Under the pieces are notes generated by a model. That model was not told the origin of the DNA and searched no databases. It saw only the letters and a list, made by a program, of their open reading frames with translations. Made by a program: the position numbers and the translations under genes. From Actinophytocola oryzae (GTDB taxonomy: Bacteria; Actinomycetota; Actinomycetes; Mycobacteriales; Pseudonocardiaceae), in contig NZ_SOCP01000009.1 in the NCBI RefSeq assembly GCF_004364325.1, positions 124,001-188,000 on the forward strand: DNA of 64,000 nucleotides, read 5' to 3'. Of the stretch, positions 52,328 through 61,120 are shown piece after piece. Every line of letters starts with the position of its first letter. Position 1 is the stretch's first letter.

Positions 52328-52894
52328 ATGACATCGCCGAAGAACTTCGATACGGAAAAAGCGACCTATGTCAACGACCCGGAGCTGCTGTCCAGGGTGC
52401 TGGCTCCCTACGAGCGCCCTCGCACGCAGTACCTGAAGTCGGCGACGGTCGACGTGTCCGGTGAGCTCGCGAGCGCGGAGGGAAGGTTCTCCATCCCCTT
52501 CCCGTGCTACATCGACGACACCGGGCACCTGAACTCGGTCGAGGTCAACATCTGCTTCAACCAGCTGATGTACTACCTGATCGCGAAGGTCGTCCAGGAA
52601 CGCGCCATACCCGAGTTCGACGACTGGACGATGGAGGACTACTGGGCCAAGCAGCTGCCCGACATCCTCATCGCCCGGTTCCAGAGCGACTTCAAGCGCC
52701 CGATCGACTCGAGCGACTTCCTCGGCGAGGTGTCCTTCGCCGAGTTCCGCCGCACCAACCGCAGCCGCCCGGTGCAGATCGTCGAGATGCCGTGGCGCTT
52801 CTGGGACGAGAACGGCGGCTTCGCGCAGGGCCAGGTGCGGATGGCACTCGTCGACCCGCCCGGCATGTCCGTCCGTACGGACGCGGCGGCGTGA
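52328..52894 (+). CDS. FcoT-family long-chain acyl thioesterase
   Basis: 188 aa hot-dog-fold protein closely resembling mycobacterial FcoT (Rv0098): ELLSRVLAPYERPRTQYL, GHLNSVEVNICFNQLMYY, and PWRFWDENGGFAQGQVRMA match family hallmarks. Known members hydrolyse long-chain acyl-CoA and, as ScoD/Rv0098 in isonitrile lipopeptide clusters, act on beta-enoyl or beta-amino acyl carriers. The starting ATG at 52328 sits behind AGGAGG. Next gene is an acyl-CoA ligase, the same pairing as in Mycobacterium, but the isonitrile-forming oxygenase gene is absent here. Confidence 0.88.
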   Translation: MTSPKNFDTEKATYVNDPELLSRVLAPYERPRTQYLKSATVDVSGELASAEGRFSIPFPCYIDDTGHLNSVEVNICFNQLMYYLIAKVVQERAIPEFDDWTMEDYWAKQLPDILIARFQSDFKRPIDSSDFLGEVSFAEFRRTNRSRPVQIVEMPWRFWDENGGFAQGQVRMALVDPPGMSVRTDAAA

Positions 52895-52910
52895 CGCCGG
52901 GAGGAAGACG

Positions 52911-54461
52911 GTGAGTCCCCAGCTGCGCACGCTCGTGGACGTCGTCCGCTCACACGCGGCGCGACGTCCCGACACGGCCGCGATCATCTGCGAGGGCAGG
53001 CGGATCGACTACGCCACCCTGCACCGCGTGACGAACCAGGTCGCGCACGGCATCCAGGCCGCCGGTGTCCGCGCCGGCGACCGGATCGCCTACCTCGGCA
53101 AGGAGACCGAACAGTTCTACGAGCTGCTCTTCGCCGCGGCGAAGACCGGCGCCGTGCTGGTCCCCATCAACTGGCGCCTCGCGGCCGACGAGGTCGAGCA
53201 CATCCTGCGCGACTCCGGCTCGGTACTGCTGTTCGCCGACACCGAGGCGATGGCGGTGGCACAGCGACTGCGCCCGGAGCTGCCGAAGCTGACCAACGTG
53301 ATACCGCTGGAGTCGGGGTTCACGGCGTGGCTCGCGACCCATCCGGACGTGAACCTGCTCGCCAGGGTCACGCCGGACACGCCGCTCGTGCAGATGTACA
53401 CCAGCGGCACCACGGGCCTGCCCAAGGGTGTGGTCCTCGCGCACCGCAGCTTCTTCGCGGTCCGCAACGCGCTGTCGACGGCCGGTCTCGACTGGATCGA
53501 CTGGCGTGAGGGCGACCGCAGCCTCATCGGCATGGCGGGGTTCCACATCGGCGGGATCTGGTGGGCCACACAGGGATTCGCCGCGGGCGTGACCAACGTC
53601 GTGGTGCGCGAGTTCACCCCGGCGGGCGCGGTCGAGCTGATCAGGACACTCGGCGTGACCACCGCGTGCATGGTGCCCGCGATGCTGCGGCTGCTGCTGG
53701 CCGAGCCCGGTGTCACGTCGGCCGACTTCACGACGCTGCGCAAGGTCATCTACGGAGGCGCCCCGATCTCGGCGGCGCTGCTGGCGCGGTGCGTCGAGGG
53801 CTTCGGCTGCGAGTTCGCGCAGATCTACGGCCTGACGGAGACCGGCAACACGGCGATGTGCCTGCCGCCTGCGGACCACACGCCGGAGGGCGGCAAGATG
53901 CAGGCCGCCGGCCGCCCGTACCCCGGCTTCGAGGTGAAGGTCGCCGACAGCGAGGGCAACCCGCTGCCGACGGGCGAGATCGGCGAGGTGTGGCTGAAGA
54001 CCCCGGCGGCGATGCTGGAGTACTGGAACCTCCCGGACGCGACGGCGAAGACGCTGGTCGACGGCTGGGTCGTGACGGGCGACGCCGGTGTGCTGGACGA
54101 GGACGGCTACCTGTTCATCCGCGACCGCATCAAGGACATGATCATCGTCGCGGGGGAGAACGTGTACCCGGCGGAGGTCGAGCACGTCATCGGCAGGCAC
54201 CCGAAGGTGGCCGAGTCGGCGGTGGTCGGCGTCCCGGACGAGCGCTGGGGCGAGGTCGTGTACGCGTTCGTCGCGCCCGTGGAGGGGGAGACCCTGACCG
54301 AGCGGGAGCTCGCGCTGTTCCTGAAGGGCAAGCTGGCCACGTTCAAGCAGCCACTGCGCTACGAGTTCGTCGAGAAGGTCCCGCGCAACCCGAGCGGCAA
54401 GATCCTGCGCCGCGAGCTGCGGGAACGCTTCTGGGAAGGACACGAGCGCCGGGTGAGCTGA
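52911..54461 (+). CDS. Acyl-CoA/AMP ligase, FadD-like
   Basis: 516 aa ANL ligase. YTSGTTGLPKGVVLAHRS (A3), YGLTETGNTAM (A5), VVTGDAGVLDEDGYLF (A7) and VPRNPSGKILRRELRE with the catalytic Lys (A10). No Asp amino-acid anchor at A4 (GFHIGGIW), so it is of the fatty-acid/CoA type. Probably activates a fatty or beta-modified acid for transfer to CoA or a carrier. GTG start with GGAGG upstream, 16 bases after FcoT. Confidence 0.9.
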   Translation: MSPQLRTLVDVVRSHAARRPDTAAIICEGRRIDYATLHRVTNQVAHGIQAAGVRAGDRIAYLGKETEQFYELLFAAAKTGAVLVPINWRLAADEVEHILRDSGSVLLFADTEAMAVAQRLRPELPKLTNVIPLESGFTAWLATHPDVNLLARVTPDTPLVQMYTSGTTGLPKGVVLAHRSFFAVRNALSTAGLDWIDWREGDRSLIGMAGFHIGGIWWATQGFAAGVTNVVVREFTPAGAVELIRTLGVTTACMVPAMLRLLLAEPGVTSADFTTLRKVIYGGAPISAALLARCVEGFGCEFAQIYGLTETGNTAMCLPPADHTPEGGKMQAAGRPYPGFEVKVADSEGNPLPTGEIGEVWLKTPAAMLEYWNLPDATAKTLVDGWVVTGDAGVLDEDGYLFIRDRIKDMIIVAGENVYPAEVEHVIGRHPKVAESAVVGVPDERWGEVVYAFVAPVEGETLTERELALFLKGKLATFKQPLRYEFVEKVPRNPSGKILRRELRERFWEGHERRVS

Positions 54462-54480
54462 TACCCGCGCTCCGTCCACG

Positions 54481-54510
54481 AAGGCCCACCGACTCCCGCC
54501 GGTGGGCCTT
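54481..54510. terminator. Terminator hairpin after the ligase
   Basis: AAGGCCCACC (54481-54490) and GGTGGGCCTT (54501-54510) form a perfect 10-bp stem followed by a T-containing stretch. It separates the FcoT-ligase unit from the convergent SARP 2 gene. Confidence 0.8.
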
Positions 54511-54647
54511 TCCCGTTGCCCGTGGACCACAGGACGGTGCCGCGGCCGACCACACCCCGAGGTCAGGTCGGGTAGCGGCCCGGCTCGGTACGCGGCATCG
54601 TCCTCGACCCGCCTGGGGGTGCGCCGCCGGGTAACCCCGGGGGACGG

Positions 54648-55379
54648 TCAGAGGTCGTGTGCGAGGATGCGCCGTTGCAGCTCCTGGAGCTCACGTCCCG
54701 GCTCGATCCCGAGCCCGTCGACGAGGGCGCTGCGGGTGCGGCGGTAGACCCGCAGCGCGTCGGCCTGGCGGCCGGACCGGTAGAGCGCGATCATGAACTG
54801 GCGGCAGAGCCGTTCCCTCGGCGGGTCGGTCGCCGTCAGCACCTCCAGCTCGGAGGTGATCTCCCGGTGACGCCCCCTGGCCAGCTCGGCGTCGAGGCGG
54901 TCCTCGAGGGCGGACAGCCGCTCGTCGTCCAGTGCGGTCGCCTCGGGCCACTGCAGCCCGTTCTCGACGAGGTCGGCGAGCGCGGGCCCGCGCCACAGCT
55001 CCAGTCCCGCGTTGAGCAGCGCCGCCCCGGCGGCCGTGTCGCCGCAGGCGATGGCCCGGCGCCCCTCGCGCGCCAGGCGCCGGAACTCGGCGAGGTCGAC
55101 GGCGCCGGTCTCGACGTGCAGGACGTAGCCCGGCGGCTGTGTGCGCAGGGTCCCCTTCGCGAGGACCCGCCGGAGCGCGGAGACGGCGTTCTGTACCATT
55201 TTCCTCGCGGTGGCGGGCGGTGCCCCGTGCCAGAGGGCATGCAGGATCCGGCTGGTCGGCACGACGGAGTTGGCGTGGAGCACGAGGTAGCCGAGAATCG
55301 CCCGCTGCCGGACGCCGCCCAGCTCGACCTGACGATCTTCCGCGGTGACCTCGACACTCCCAAGGACGGCGAACTTCAT
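54648..55379 (-). CDS. SARP-family regulator 2
   Basis: 243 aa single-unit SARP (MKFAVLGSVEVTAEDRQVEL, TARKMVQNAVSALRRVL, BTAD to LGIEPGRELQELQRRIL). Convergent with the ligase and divergent from the first thioesterase gene. ATG at 55379 matches the family start. Strikingly similar to SARP 3 (58208) and therefore probably a duplicate. Confidence 0.88.
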   Translation of the reverse strand: MKFAVLGSVEVTAEDRQVELGGVRQRAILGYLVLHANSVVPTSRILHALWHGAPPATARKMVQNAVSALRRVLAKGTLRTQPPGYVLHVETGAVDLAEFRRLAREGRRAIACGDTAAGAALLNAGLELWRGPALADLVENGLQWPEATALDDERLSALEDRLDAELARGRHREITSELEVLTATDPPRERLCRQFMIALYRSGRQADALRVYRRTRSALVDGLGIEPGRELQELQRRILAHDL

Positions 55380-55446
55380 GGGTTTTCTCTCCACGGGTCG
55401 GAGAACGCCCCGCCATCGTCTCACCTGGACACACGCCACCGGAACT

Positions 55447-55485
55447 CGTGGCGTGGGCAAGTAGTCGTGAACAACTCACGCCACG
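55447..55485. promoter_or_regulatory. Inverted repeat in the SARP 2/thioesterase divergent promoter
   Basis: CGTGGCGTG (55447-55455) and CACGCCACG (55477-55485), 21-base spacer, in the 181-base gap between divergent genes. Candidate operator. Confidence 0.5.
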
Positions 55486-55560
55486 CACGGGAGTAAACCA
55501 CCCGGGCAGGGATGAGCGAATGCCCTTGCCTGATCCGCCGACCTCGGAGAGATTGTAGAG

Positions 55561-56301
55561 ATGACAGCCACCGACCTGTGGGTACGCCGCTTCCACCCCG
55601 CGGCCGGCGCCAGAACCCAGCTGCTGTGCCTCACGCACGCCGGCGGCTCGGCGAGCTACTTCTTCCCCGTGTCCCGGTCCCTGTCCCCGGACATCGACGT
55701 GCTGGCCGTGCAGTACCCCGGCCGTCAGGACCGCCTCAGGGAGCCTGGCCTGACGTCCGTGACGGACCTGGCCGACGCGTTGACCGAGGCGCTCTGGCCG
55801 CTGACGTCCAGGCCCATCACCATCTTCGGCCACAGCATGGGTGCCACACTCGGCTTCGAGGTCGCGCTGCGCCTGGAGAAGGCGGGCGTGGCACCGACCG
55901 GGCTGTTCGCGTCCGGCAGGCCCTCCCCGGCCAGGACCCGGCGGGACACGACCTACCTCGGCGACGACAGGGAGTTGCTCGCGAACGTCAGGGCCCTCGG
56001 CGGCACGGACACGTCGCTGCTTGACGACGAGGACGTGCTGAGCATGGTCCTGCCCGCGATCCGCGCGGACTACACCGCCGCGGAGACCTACACCTACACC
56101 CAGGGCCCGCGGCTCAACTGCCCCATCGTCGCGATGACGGGAGACGTGGACCCCAAGGTGACGCTGGAGGAGGCGCAGGCCTGGCGTGAGCACACCAGCG
56201 GCGAGTTCGAGCTGGTCGTCTACCCGGGCGGTCACTTCTACCTGAACGAACACGTCCCGGACATCCTCGACAGGATCAGGGCGCACGCGAAGTCCATCTA
56301 G
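55561..56301 (+). CDS. Type II thioesterase 1
   Basis: 246 aa alpha/beta-hydrolase of the TEII type found beside NRPS/PKS genes: LLCLTHAGGSASYFFPVS, nucleophile elbow GHSMGATLG (Ser about 98), Asp in VAMTGDVDPKV and His in PGGHFYLNEH. Removes misprimed acyl groups from carriers, or releases product. No NRPS or PKS is in the window, so it may serve the discrete carrier-based steps or a distant megasynthase. Confidence 0.9.
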   Translation: MTATDLWVRRFHPAAGARTQLLCLTHAGGSASYFFPVSRSLSPDIDVLAVQYPGRQDRLREPGLTSVTDLADALTEALWPLTSRPITIFGHSMGATLGFEVALRLEKAGVAPTGLFASGRPSPARTRRDTTYLGDDRELLANVRALGGTDTSLLDDEDVLSMVLPAIRADYTAAETYTYTQGPRLNCPIVAMTGDVDPKVTLEEAQAWREHTSGEFELVVYPGGHFYLNEHVPDILDRIRAHAKSI

Positions 56302-56515
56302 GACTACCGGTCCTGGTGGTGCGCGGGACGCGGCCCCCGCGCACCCCGTACGTTTCGGCACGGCCGCTCGTCTGATTCACGTGCCGCTCACCTGTGCGGT
56401 TACCCGCCGATTACCGCACCGGCAGTATCGTTGACCCGTTGTTTCCCGGCAGTTACCCACCGATCGCGCGTTGCTGCCACAATGAACGCATTGTCGAGAA
56501 CCGGAGGTAGCCGGC

Positions 56516-56980
56516 GTGAAAATCGTGGTGAAAGGTCCAGTCTGGAACTTCGTCCAGCACCTGATCGAGATGACCATCGCGATGTTCGTCGGCATGCTCG
56601 TGCTGGACATCCCGGTCGGGGCGCTGTTCGACGCGCTCGGCTGGTCGGTGCTGAACGACGCCACGGTGCCGATGACGCTCGTGATGGCGACGAACATGTC
56701 GATCGGCATGGCGATCTGGATGCGCATCCGAGGCTGTGGCTGGCCCGCCATCTTCGAGATGTCGCTGGCCATGTACATCCCGTTCGTCGCGATGTACCCG
56801 TTCTACTGGGCAGGCCTGGTCGGCGAGATGACCGTCATGATCGTCGGCCACTCGCTGATGGTGCCCGCGATGGCCGTGGCGATGCTGTTCCGCCTCGACG
56901 AGTACACCGGCGCGCACCGCCACCGCAAGGCGGCCGAGGCCCCCGCCGACAAGGAGCTTGCCTCCCAGACCGAAAGCTGA
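56516..56980 (+). CDS. Four-helix membrane protein, function unknown
   Basis: 154 aa. Hydrophobic helices at about 10-30, 45-65, 80-100 and 103-123 with the pattern FEMSLAMYIPFVAMYPFYW and a charged C-terminus. A common actinobacterial small membrane protein family of unknown role. Between two thioesterase genes; a possible export or envelope link is unsupported. The 214-base gap before it holds nothing recognisable. Confidence 0.75.
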   Translation: MKIVVKGPVWNFVQHLIEMTIAMFVGMLVLDIPVGALFDALGWSVLNDATVPMTLVMATNMSIGMAIWMRIRGCGWPAIFEMSLAMYIPFVAMYPFYWAGLVGEMTVMIVGHSLMVPAMAVAMLFRLDEYTGAHRHRKAAEAPADKELASQTES

Positions 56981-56993
56981 GAAATTCCGCGAG

Positions 56994-57036
56994 AACCCCC
57001 GAACAATACGGTCATACCAGTGTTGTTCGGGGGTTT
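56994..57036. terminator. Strong rho-independent terminator
   Basis: AACCCCCGAACAA (56994-57006) pairs with TTGTTCGGGGGTT (57023-57035) and is followed by TTCC. Closes the membrane-protein transcript. Confidence 0.85.
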
Positions 57037-57174
57037 TCCGTGTGGTGCGTGACGTATACCAGGCTGTTGTGTCAGGGCACAGGTGATCATGTTCACTGCC
57101 GTCGGACGGTTCGCCGCCTCCCAGCTCGTGATCCGACGCGCCGTCCGGTGTGGACAGTCCGATCGGGTGCGGAC

Positions 57175-57930
57175 GTGACCAGGGCCCGGCCGACCGCGAA
57201 GTACTGGCTCCCGCTCGGCGAGCCGGACCTGGCGTGTCCCCGCCTGTACTGCTTCCCGCACGCGGGCGGGGGAGCCGCGAGCTTCACCGCGTGGCGCACG
57301 ATCGCGGGCGTCGAGCTGACGGTGTGCCCGGTCCAGCCACCCGGCCGGGCCGAACGCTTCCACCACCCGGCCCACCGCAGCGTGGAGTCCTATGTGGATG
57401 CCCTGCTCGCCGACGCGGGCGAGCAGTTCGCCGGCCACTACGCGTTGTTCGGCCACAGTGTCGGCGCGCTCGTCGCCTACCGGCTGGCGTGCCGCCTGCG
57501 TGCGGAGGGCAGGCCCGCGCCGGTGCACCTGTTCGTCTCGGGTTGTACACCGCCGCACCGGCCGTCACCCCGGCCGTTGTTCGCCGGCCTGCCGACCGAG
57601 GAACTGGTGCCACACCTGCGAAGGCTCGGCGGCACCCCGGACATCGTCCTCGACGACCCGGGCCTGCTGGAGTTGTTCCTCCCGCCGCTGCGCGCCGACT
57701 TCGCGCTGAGCGAGTCCTACCGGCACCGCAGGCAGGAACCACTCGCCATCCCGGTCACCGTGTTCGGCGGCGCCGACGACCACCGGGCGGACCCCGCCGC
57801 GCTGCGTGCGTGGGCCGAGCTGACCCGGGGCGGGTTCGCGACGCACACCTATCCGGGTGGACACTTCTACCTGGAACACCACGCGGCGGCCATGCTGGAG
57901 GTCATCTCCGGGACCATGGTCGCCTGCTGA
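57175..57930 (+). CDS. Type II thioesterase 2
   Basis: 251 aa: LYCFPHAGGGAASFTAWRTI, elbow GHSVGALVA, VTVFGGADDHRA (Asp) and PGGHFYLEHH (His). Same TEII family as the gene at 55561 but clearly divergent, with a different elbow (SVG rather than SMG). GTG at 57175 is the best start; the longer open frame upstream crosses a terminator. Confidence 0.88.
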   Translation: MTRARPTAKYWLPLGEPDLACPRLYCFPHAGGGAASFTAWRTIAGVELTVCPVQPPGRAERFHHPAHRSVESYVDALLADAGEQFAGHYALFGHSVGALVAYRLACRLRAEGRPAPVHLFVSGCTPPHRPSPRPLFAGLPTEELVPHLRRLGGTPDIVLDDPGLLELFLPPLRADFALSESYRHRRQEPLAIPVTVFGGADDHRADPAALRAWAELTRGGFATHTYPGGHFYLEHHAAAMLEVISGTMVAC

Positions 57931-58031
57931 CACGGAGAATTCTCCGGCGCGGGCTGGGGACCGGCCAGTGCGGCAGTCATTCACCGGCATGGGAAATCGC
58001 CTGACTTCCCCCTTAGTGGCTCACATCGCAT

Positions 58032-58049
58032 ACATGTGTTTTTCATGTG
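58032..58049. promoter_or_regulatory. 11-bp-period direct repeats, SARP operator-like
   Basis: ACATGTG (58032-58038) and TCATGTG (58043-58049) repeat with an 11-bp period, the spacing known for SARP binding heptamers, inside the 277-base gap before SARP 3. Confidence 0.5.
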
Positions 58050-58207
58050 GGTTGCCGTTGCTGCCGTCCTGACCTGCTGTTTCGCGCCGTGGATGTGATC
58101 TTCGGCGGGTATGTCCGACTTGGGTGTGCGCGGGCGTTGGGGGTTCCCTGTCAGTGACCGGTCGTGTGACCATGAATTCTCAGCCCACTGGTTCGGAGAG
58201 AACAGCC

Positions 58208-58981
58208 ATGAAATTCTTCGTGCTCGGATCGTTGGAAGTCGCCGACGGCGCCGCGCCGACCGACCTCGGTGGCGTCAAACAACGCGCTGTTCTCGGCTAC
58301 CTGCTCCTGCACGCGAACCAGGTGGTGCCGAACAGCCGCATGCTGAACGCGCTCTGGGACGGCCAGCCGCCCTCCACCGCGCGCAAGATGGTCCAGAACG
58401 CCGTGTCCGCGATCCGCAGGATGCTGGCCGCCGCCGAGCCGGGCTGCTCGGCGGAGCTGGTCACCCACGCGCCCGGCTACCAGTTGCGGGTCGCCGAGGA
58501 CGACGTGGACATGTACCGGTTCCGCGCGCTCGTCCACAAGGGACGGGACGCCGCCGACTCCGGCGCGCCGGTCCGCGGCGCGCACCTGCTGCGTGAGGCG
58601 CTTCGCCTGTGGCGCGGCCGTGCGCTCGCGGACCTCGTCGAGTCGGGCACCGTCTGGTCGGAGCTGTCCGCCGTGGAGGACGAGCGGCTGACCGCCCTCG
58701 AGGACTGCTTCGAGGCCGAGCTGCAGTGCGGCAGGCACCGCGAGATCACCCCCGAGCTGGAGGTGCTCACCGCGGCGGAGCCGCTGCGCGAGCGGCTGTG
58801 CGTGCAGTTCATGCTGGCGCTCTACCGGTCCGGCAGGCAGGTCGACGCGCTCAACGTGTACCGCAGGACCAGGGCCGCGCTCGTCGACGGTCTCGGCATC
58901 GAGCCGGGCCCCGAGCTGCAGGCGCTGCAGCACCGGATCCTGGACCACCACTCGTCGATCCAGGTTCCCGTCTACGCCTGA
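58208..58981 (+). CDS. SARP-family regulator 3
   Basis: 257 aa (MKFFVLGSLEVADGAAP, TARKMVQNAVSAIRRML, LGIEPGPELQALQHRIL). Close in sequence to SARP 2. ATG at 58208 is preferred by homology; a start further upstream would add non-SARP residues. Precedes the KAS III operon and is its probable activator. Confidence 0.88.
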   Translation: MKFFVLGSLEVADGAAPTDLGGVKQRAVLGYLLLHANQVVPNSRMLNALWDGQPPSTARKMVQNAVSAIRRMLAAAEPGCSAELVTHAPGYQLRVAEDDVDMYRFRALVHKGRDAADSGAPVRGAHLLREALRLWRGRALADLVESGTVWSELSAVEDERLTALEDCFEAELQCGRHREITPELEVLTAAEPLRERLCVQFMLALYRSGRQVDALNVYRRTRAALVDGLGIEPGPELQALQHRILDHHSSIQVPVYA

Positions 58982-59177
58982 ACGCACACTGTCCACTTCG
59001 GTTCCCGCGAGTCCGCAACTCCGCGCCCATCACCCGGTCAGTATTTCGGTCTTTTTCGGGTAATGCGCGCTGGAATCGCGGTGAAACCCTTTTTGGGGCC
59101 GTTGCCATACCTCCACGCGCGTTGCACCATGAGATGACTACACAAGCCAGCCGCGGATAACCCTCCAGCGACCGGTA

Positions 59178-59187
59178 ACCACGTGGT
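59178..59187. promoter_or_regulatory. Palindrome upstream of KAS III
   Basis: ACCACGTGGT, perfect 10-bp palindrome, 38 bases before the KAS III GTG start and within the 244-base gap after SARP 3. Possible operator; may be chance. Confidence 0.35.
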
Positions 59188-59225
59188 AAGTCGTCTCGAT
59201 CAGGAAAACGAGCCAGGAGGGTTCG

Positions 59226-60224
59226 GTGTCCATCGGCATTCTCGGTACCGGTTCCTATGTGCCCGAGTGGGTGGTGACGAACTCCGAGATCGCGAGCCGC
59301 GTCCCCGGTGCCACCGACGAGTGGATAGAACGCAAGACCGCGATCCGGTCCCGCCGCTTCGCTGCCGCGGGCGAGGCGACCTCCGACCTCGCGGCAAGGG
59401 CGGGCGCCCGTGCGCTCGAGCACGCGGGGCTCTCGGTCGACCGCGTCGACTACCTCATCGTGTCGACGTCGACCGGTGACTTCCCCCAACCACCGACGGC
59501 GTGCGTCGTGCAGGACCTGCTCGGCGCCTTCGGGGCCGCGTGCTTCGACGTCAACGCCGTGTGCGCGGGCTTCGTGCACGCCATCGTGCTGGCACGCTCG
59601 CTCGTGGCCACCCGGCCAGGCGCGCACGTGCTGGTCATCGGCGCCGACCTCTACTCGCGCATCCTGGACTTCGACGACCGGCGAACGGCCGTCCTGTTCG
59701 GCGACGGCGCGGGCGCGGCGGTGGTGGGTGCGGTGCCGCCCTCGCGCGGGATGATCGACTTCGACCTGGCGAGCCGGGGCGACGCGCACGGCGTCATCCG
59801 CGTCGAGGCGGGAGGCAGCCGTCAACCGGCGTCACAGGCGACGCTGTCGGGCGGCGGGCACTTCTTCCGCATGAACGGGCGGGAGGTCACCGACATCGTC
59901 CTGCACGAGGTGCCGCCGTTCGTGGACAAGCTGCTCGCGCGGGCGGGCGTCGCGGCCGACGAGGTCCGCCACGTCGTGCCGCACCAGGCGAACGGCGTGC
60001 TGCTGGAGCGGCTCGTCGAGCGGTGCGGGCTGACGGGTGCGACCACCCACCGCACCGTCGAGAAGTACGGCAACGTCGGCAGCGCCGCGATCCCGGTGAC
60101 GCTCGACGAGGCCAACCGCGCCGGCCTGCTGGCCGACGGTGAACTCGTCCTGCTGCTCGGTTTCGGGGGCGGCATGTCCATGGGAGCGAGCCTGCTGCGC
60201 TGGGCCGCCCCGTCAGGGAAGTGA
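59226..60224 (+). CDS. 3-oxoacyl-ACP synthase III (KAS III/FabH-like)
   Basis: 332 aa. Catalytic triad of FabH: Cys in DVNAVCAGFVHA, His in VVPHQANGVLL, Asn in EKYGNVGSAA. Condenses an acyl-CoA primer with malonyl-ACP or ligates an acyl group. In a pathway with a discrete ligase and thioesterases it may start the chain or perform a single extension. GTG start behind AGGAGGG; overlaps the next frame. Confidence 0.92.
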   Translation: MSIGILGTGSYVPEWVVTNSEIASRVPGATDEWIERKTAIRSRRFAAAGEATSDLAARAGARALEHAGLSVDRVDYLIVSTSTGDFPQPPTACVVQDLLGAFGAACFDVNAVCAGFVHAIVLARSLVATRPGAHVLVIGADLYSRILDFDDRRTAVLFGDGAGAAVVGAVPPSRGMIDFDLASRGDAHGVIRVEAGGSRQPASQATLSGGGHFFRMNGREVTDIVLHEVPPFVDKLLARAGVAADEVRHVVPHQANGVLLERLVERCGLTGATTHRTVEKYGNVGSAAIPVTLDEANRAGLLADGELVLLLGFGGGMSMGASLLRWAAPSGK

Positions 60225-60232
60225 TCTCTCAT

Positions 60233-61120
60233 ATGAACAGGATTCGACGCGTCGGCGTCGTCGGGTGCGGCGTGATGGGCGCCGGGCTCGCCGAGGTCTG
60301 CGCCCGTGCCGGGCTCGACGTGCTCGTCGCGGTCTCCCGGCCCGCCCGGATCGCCGACGGCCGCCGCAAGCTCGTCGGCTCGCTCGACCACGCTCTGCGC
60401 AAGGGGAAGATCACCGAGGCCGACTGCGACGCCGCGCTCTCCCGCGTGTCGTTCACCGCCGACCTCACCGACTTCGCCGACCGGCAGTTCGTGATCGAGG
60501 CGGGGCCGGAGCGCGAGTCGGTGAAGCTCGACGTGTTCACCACGCTGGACAAGGTGGTCGAGGACCCCGACGCGATCCTCGGCTCCAACACGTCGTCGTT
60601 CCCGATCATCCAGCTCGGCCGCGTGACGAACCGGCCCGGCAAGGTCGTCGGCACCCACTTCTTCAACCCGGTCACCGTGCTGCCGCTCGTCGAGCTGGTC
60701 GGTTCGGTGCTGACGGAGGAGGAGACGGTGGCCACGGCCGAGACGTTCGTGACCGACGTCCTCGGCAAGCAGGTCGTCCGCACCAAGGACCGCAGCGGGT
60801 TCGTGGTGAACGCACTGCTGATCCCGTACCTGCTCTCGGCGATCCGCGTGTACGAGTCGGGCGTGGCGACCATGACCGACATCGACAAGGCGATGAAGCT
60901 CGGCTGCGCCCACCCCATGGGCCCGTTCGAGCTGAGCGACCTCATCGGGCTGGACATCGTGCAGGCCATCAGCGAGTCCCTGTACGGGGAGTACCGCGAG
61001 CCCCACTACTCGCCGCCGCCACTGCTCGCGCGGATGGTGTCGGCGGGGCTGCTCGGCAAGAAGTCCGGCCGCGGCTTCTACGACTACCCCCCAGCCGCTG
61101 TGCACAAGGCGGCAGCATGA
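60233..61120 (+). CDS. 3-hydroxyacyl-CoA dehydrogenase
   Basis: 295 aa NAD enzyme: GCGVMGAGLAEVCARAG (NAD motif), GSNTSSFPI, GTHFFNPVTVLPLVELV (catalytic His-Glu), HPMGPFELSDLIGLD. Reduces a 3-oxo to a 3-hydroxyacyl thioester or the reverse, a natural follow-up to KAS III. ATG at 60233 is preferred; a GTG at 60221 overlapping the KAS stop (GTGA) is an alternative. Confidence 0.9.
   Translation: MNRIRRVGVVGCGVMGAGLAEVCARAGLDVLVAVSRPARIADGRRKLVGSLDHALRKGKITEADCDAALSRVSFTADLTDFADRQFVIEAGPERESVKLDVFTTLDKVVEDPDAILGSNTSSFPIIQLGRVTNRPGKVVGTHFFNPVTVLPLVELVGSVLTEEETVATAETFVTDVLGKQVVRTKDRSGFVVNALLIPYLLSAIRVYESGVATMTDIDKAMKLGCAHPMGPFELSDLIGLDIVQAISESLYGEYREPHYSPPPLLARMVSAGLLGKKSGRGFYDYPPAAVHKAAA

Noticed and set aside
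52328..54461. FcoT plus ligase as an isonitrile lipopeptide cluster
   Set aside because: The required Fe/2-oxoglutarate oxygenase, carrier protein and NRPS genes are not found beside them.
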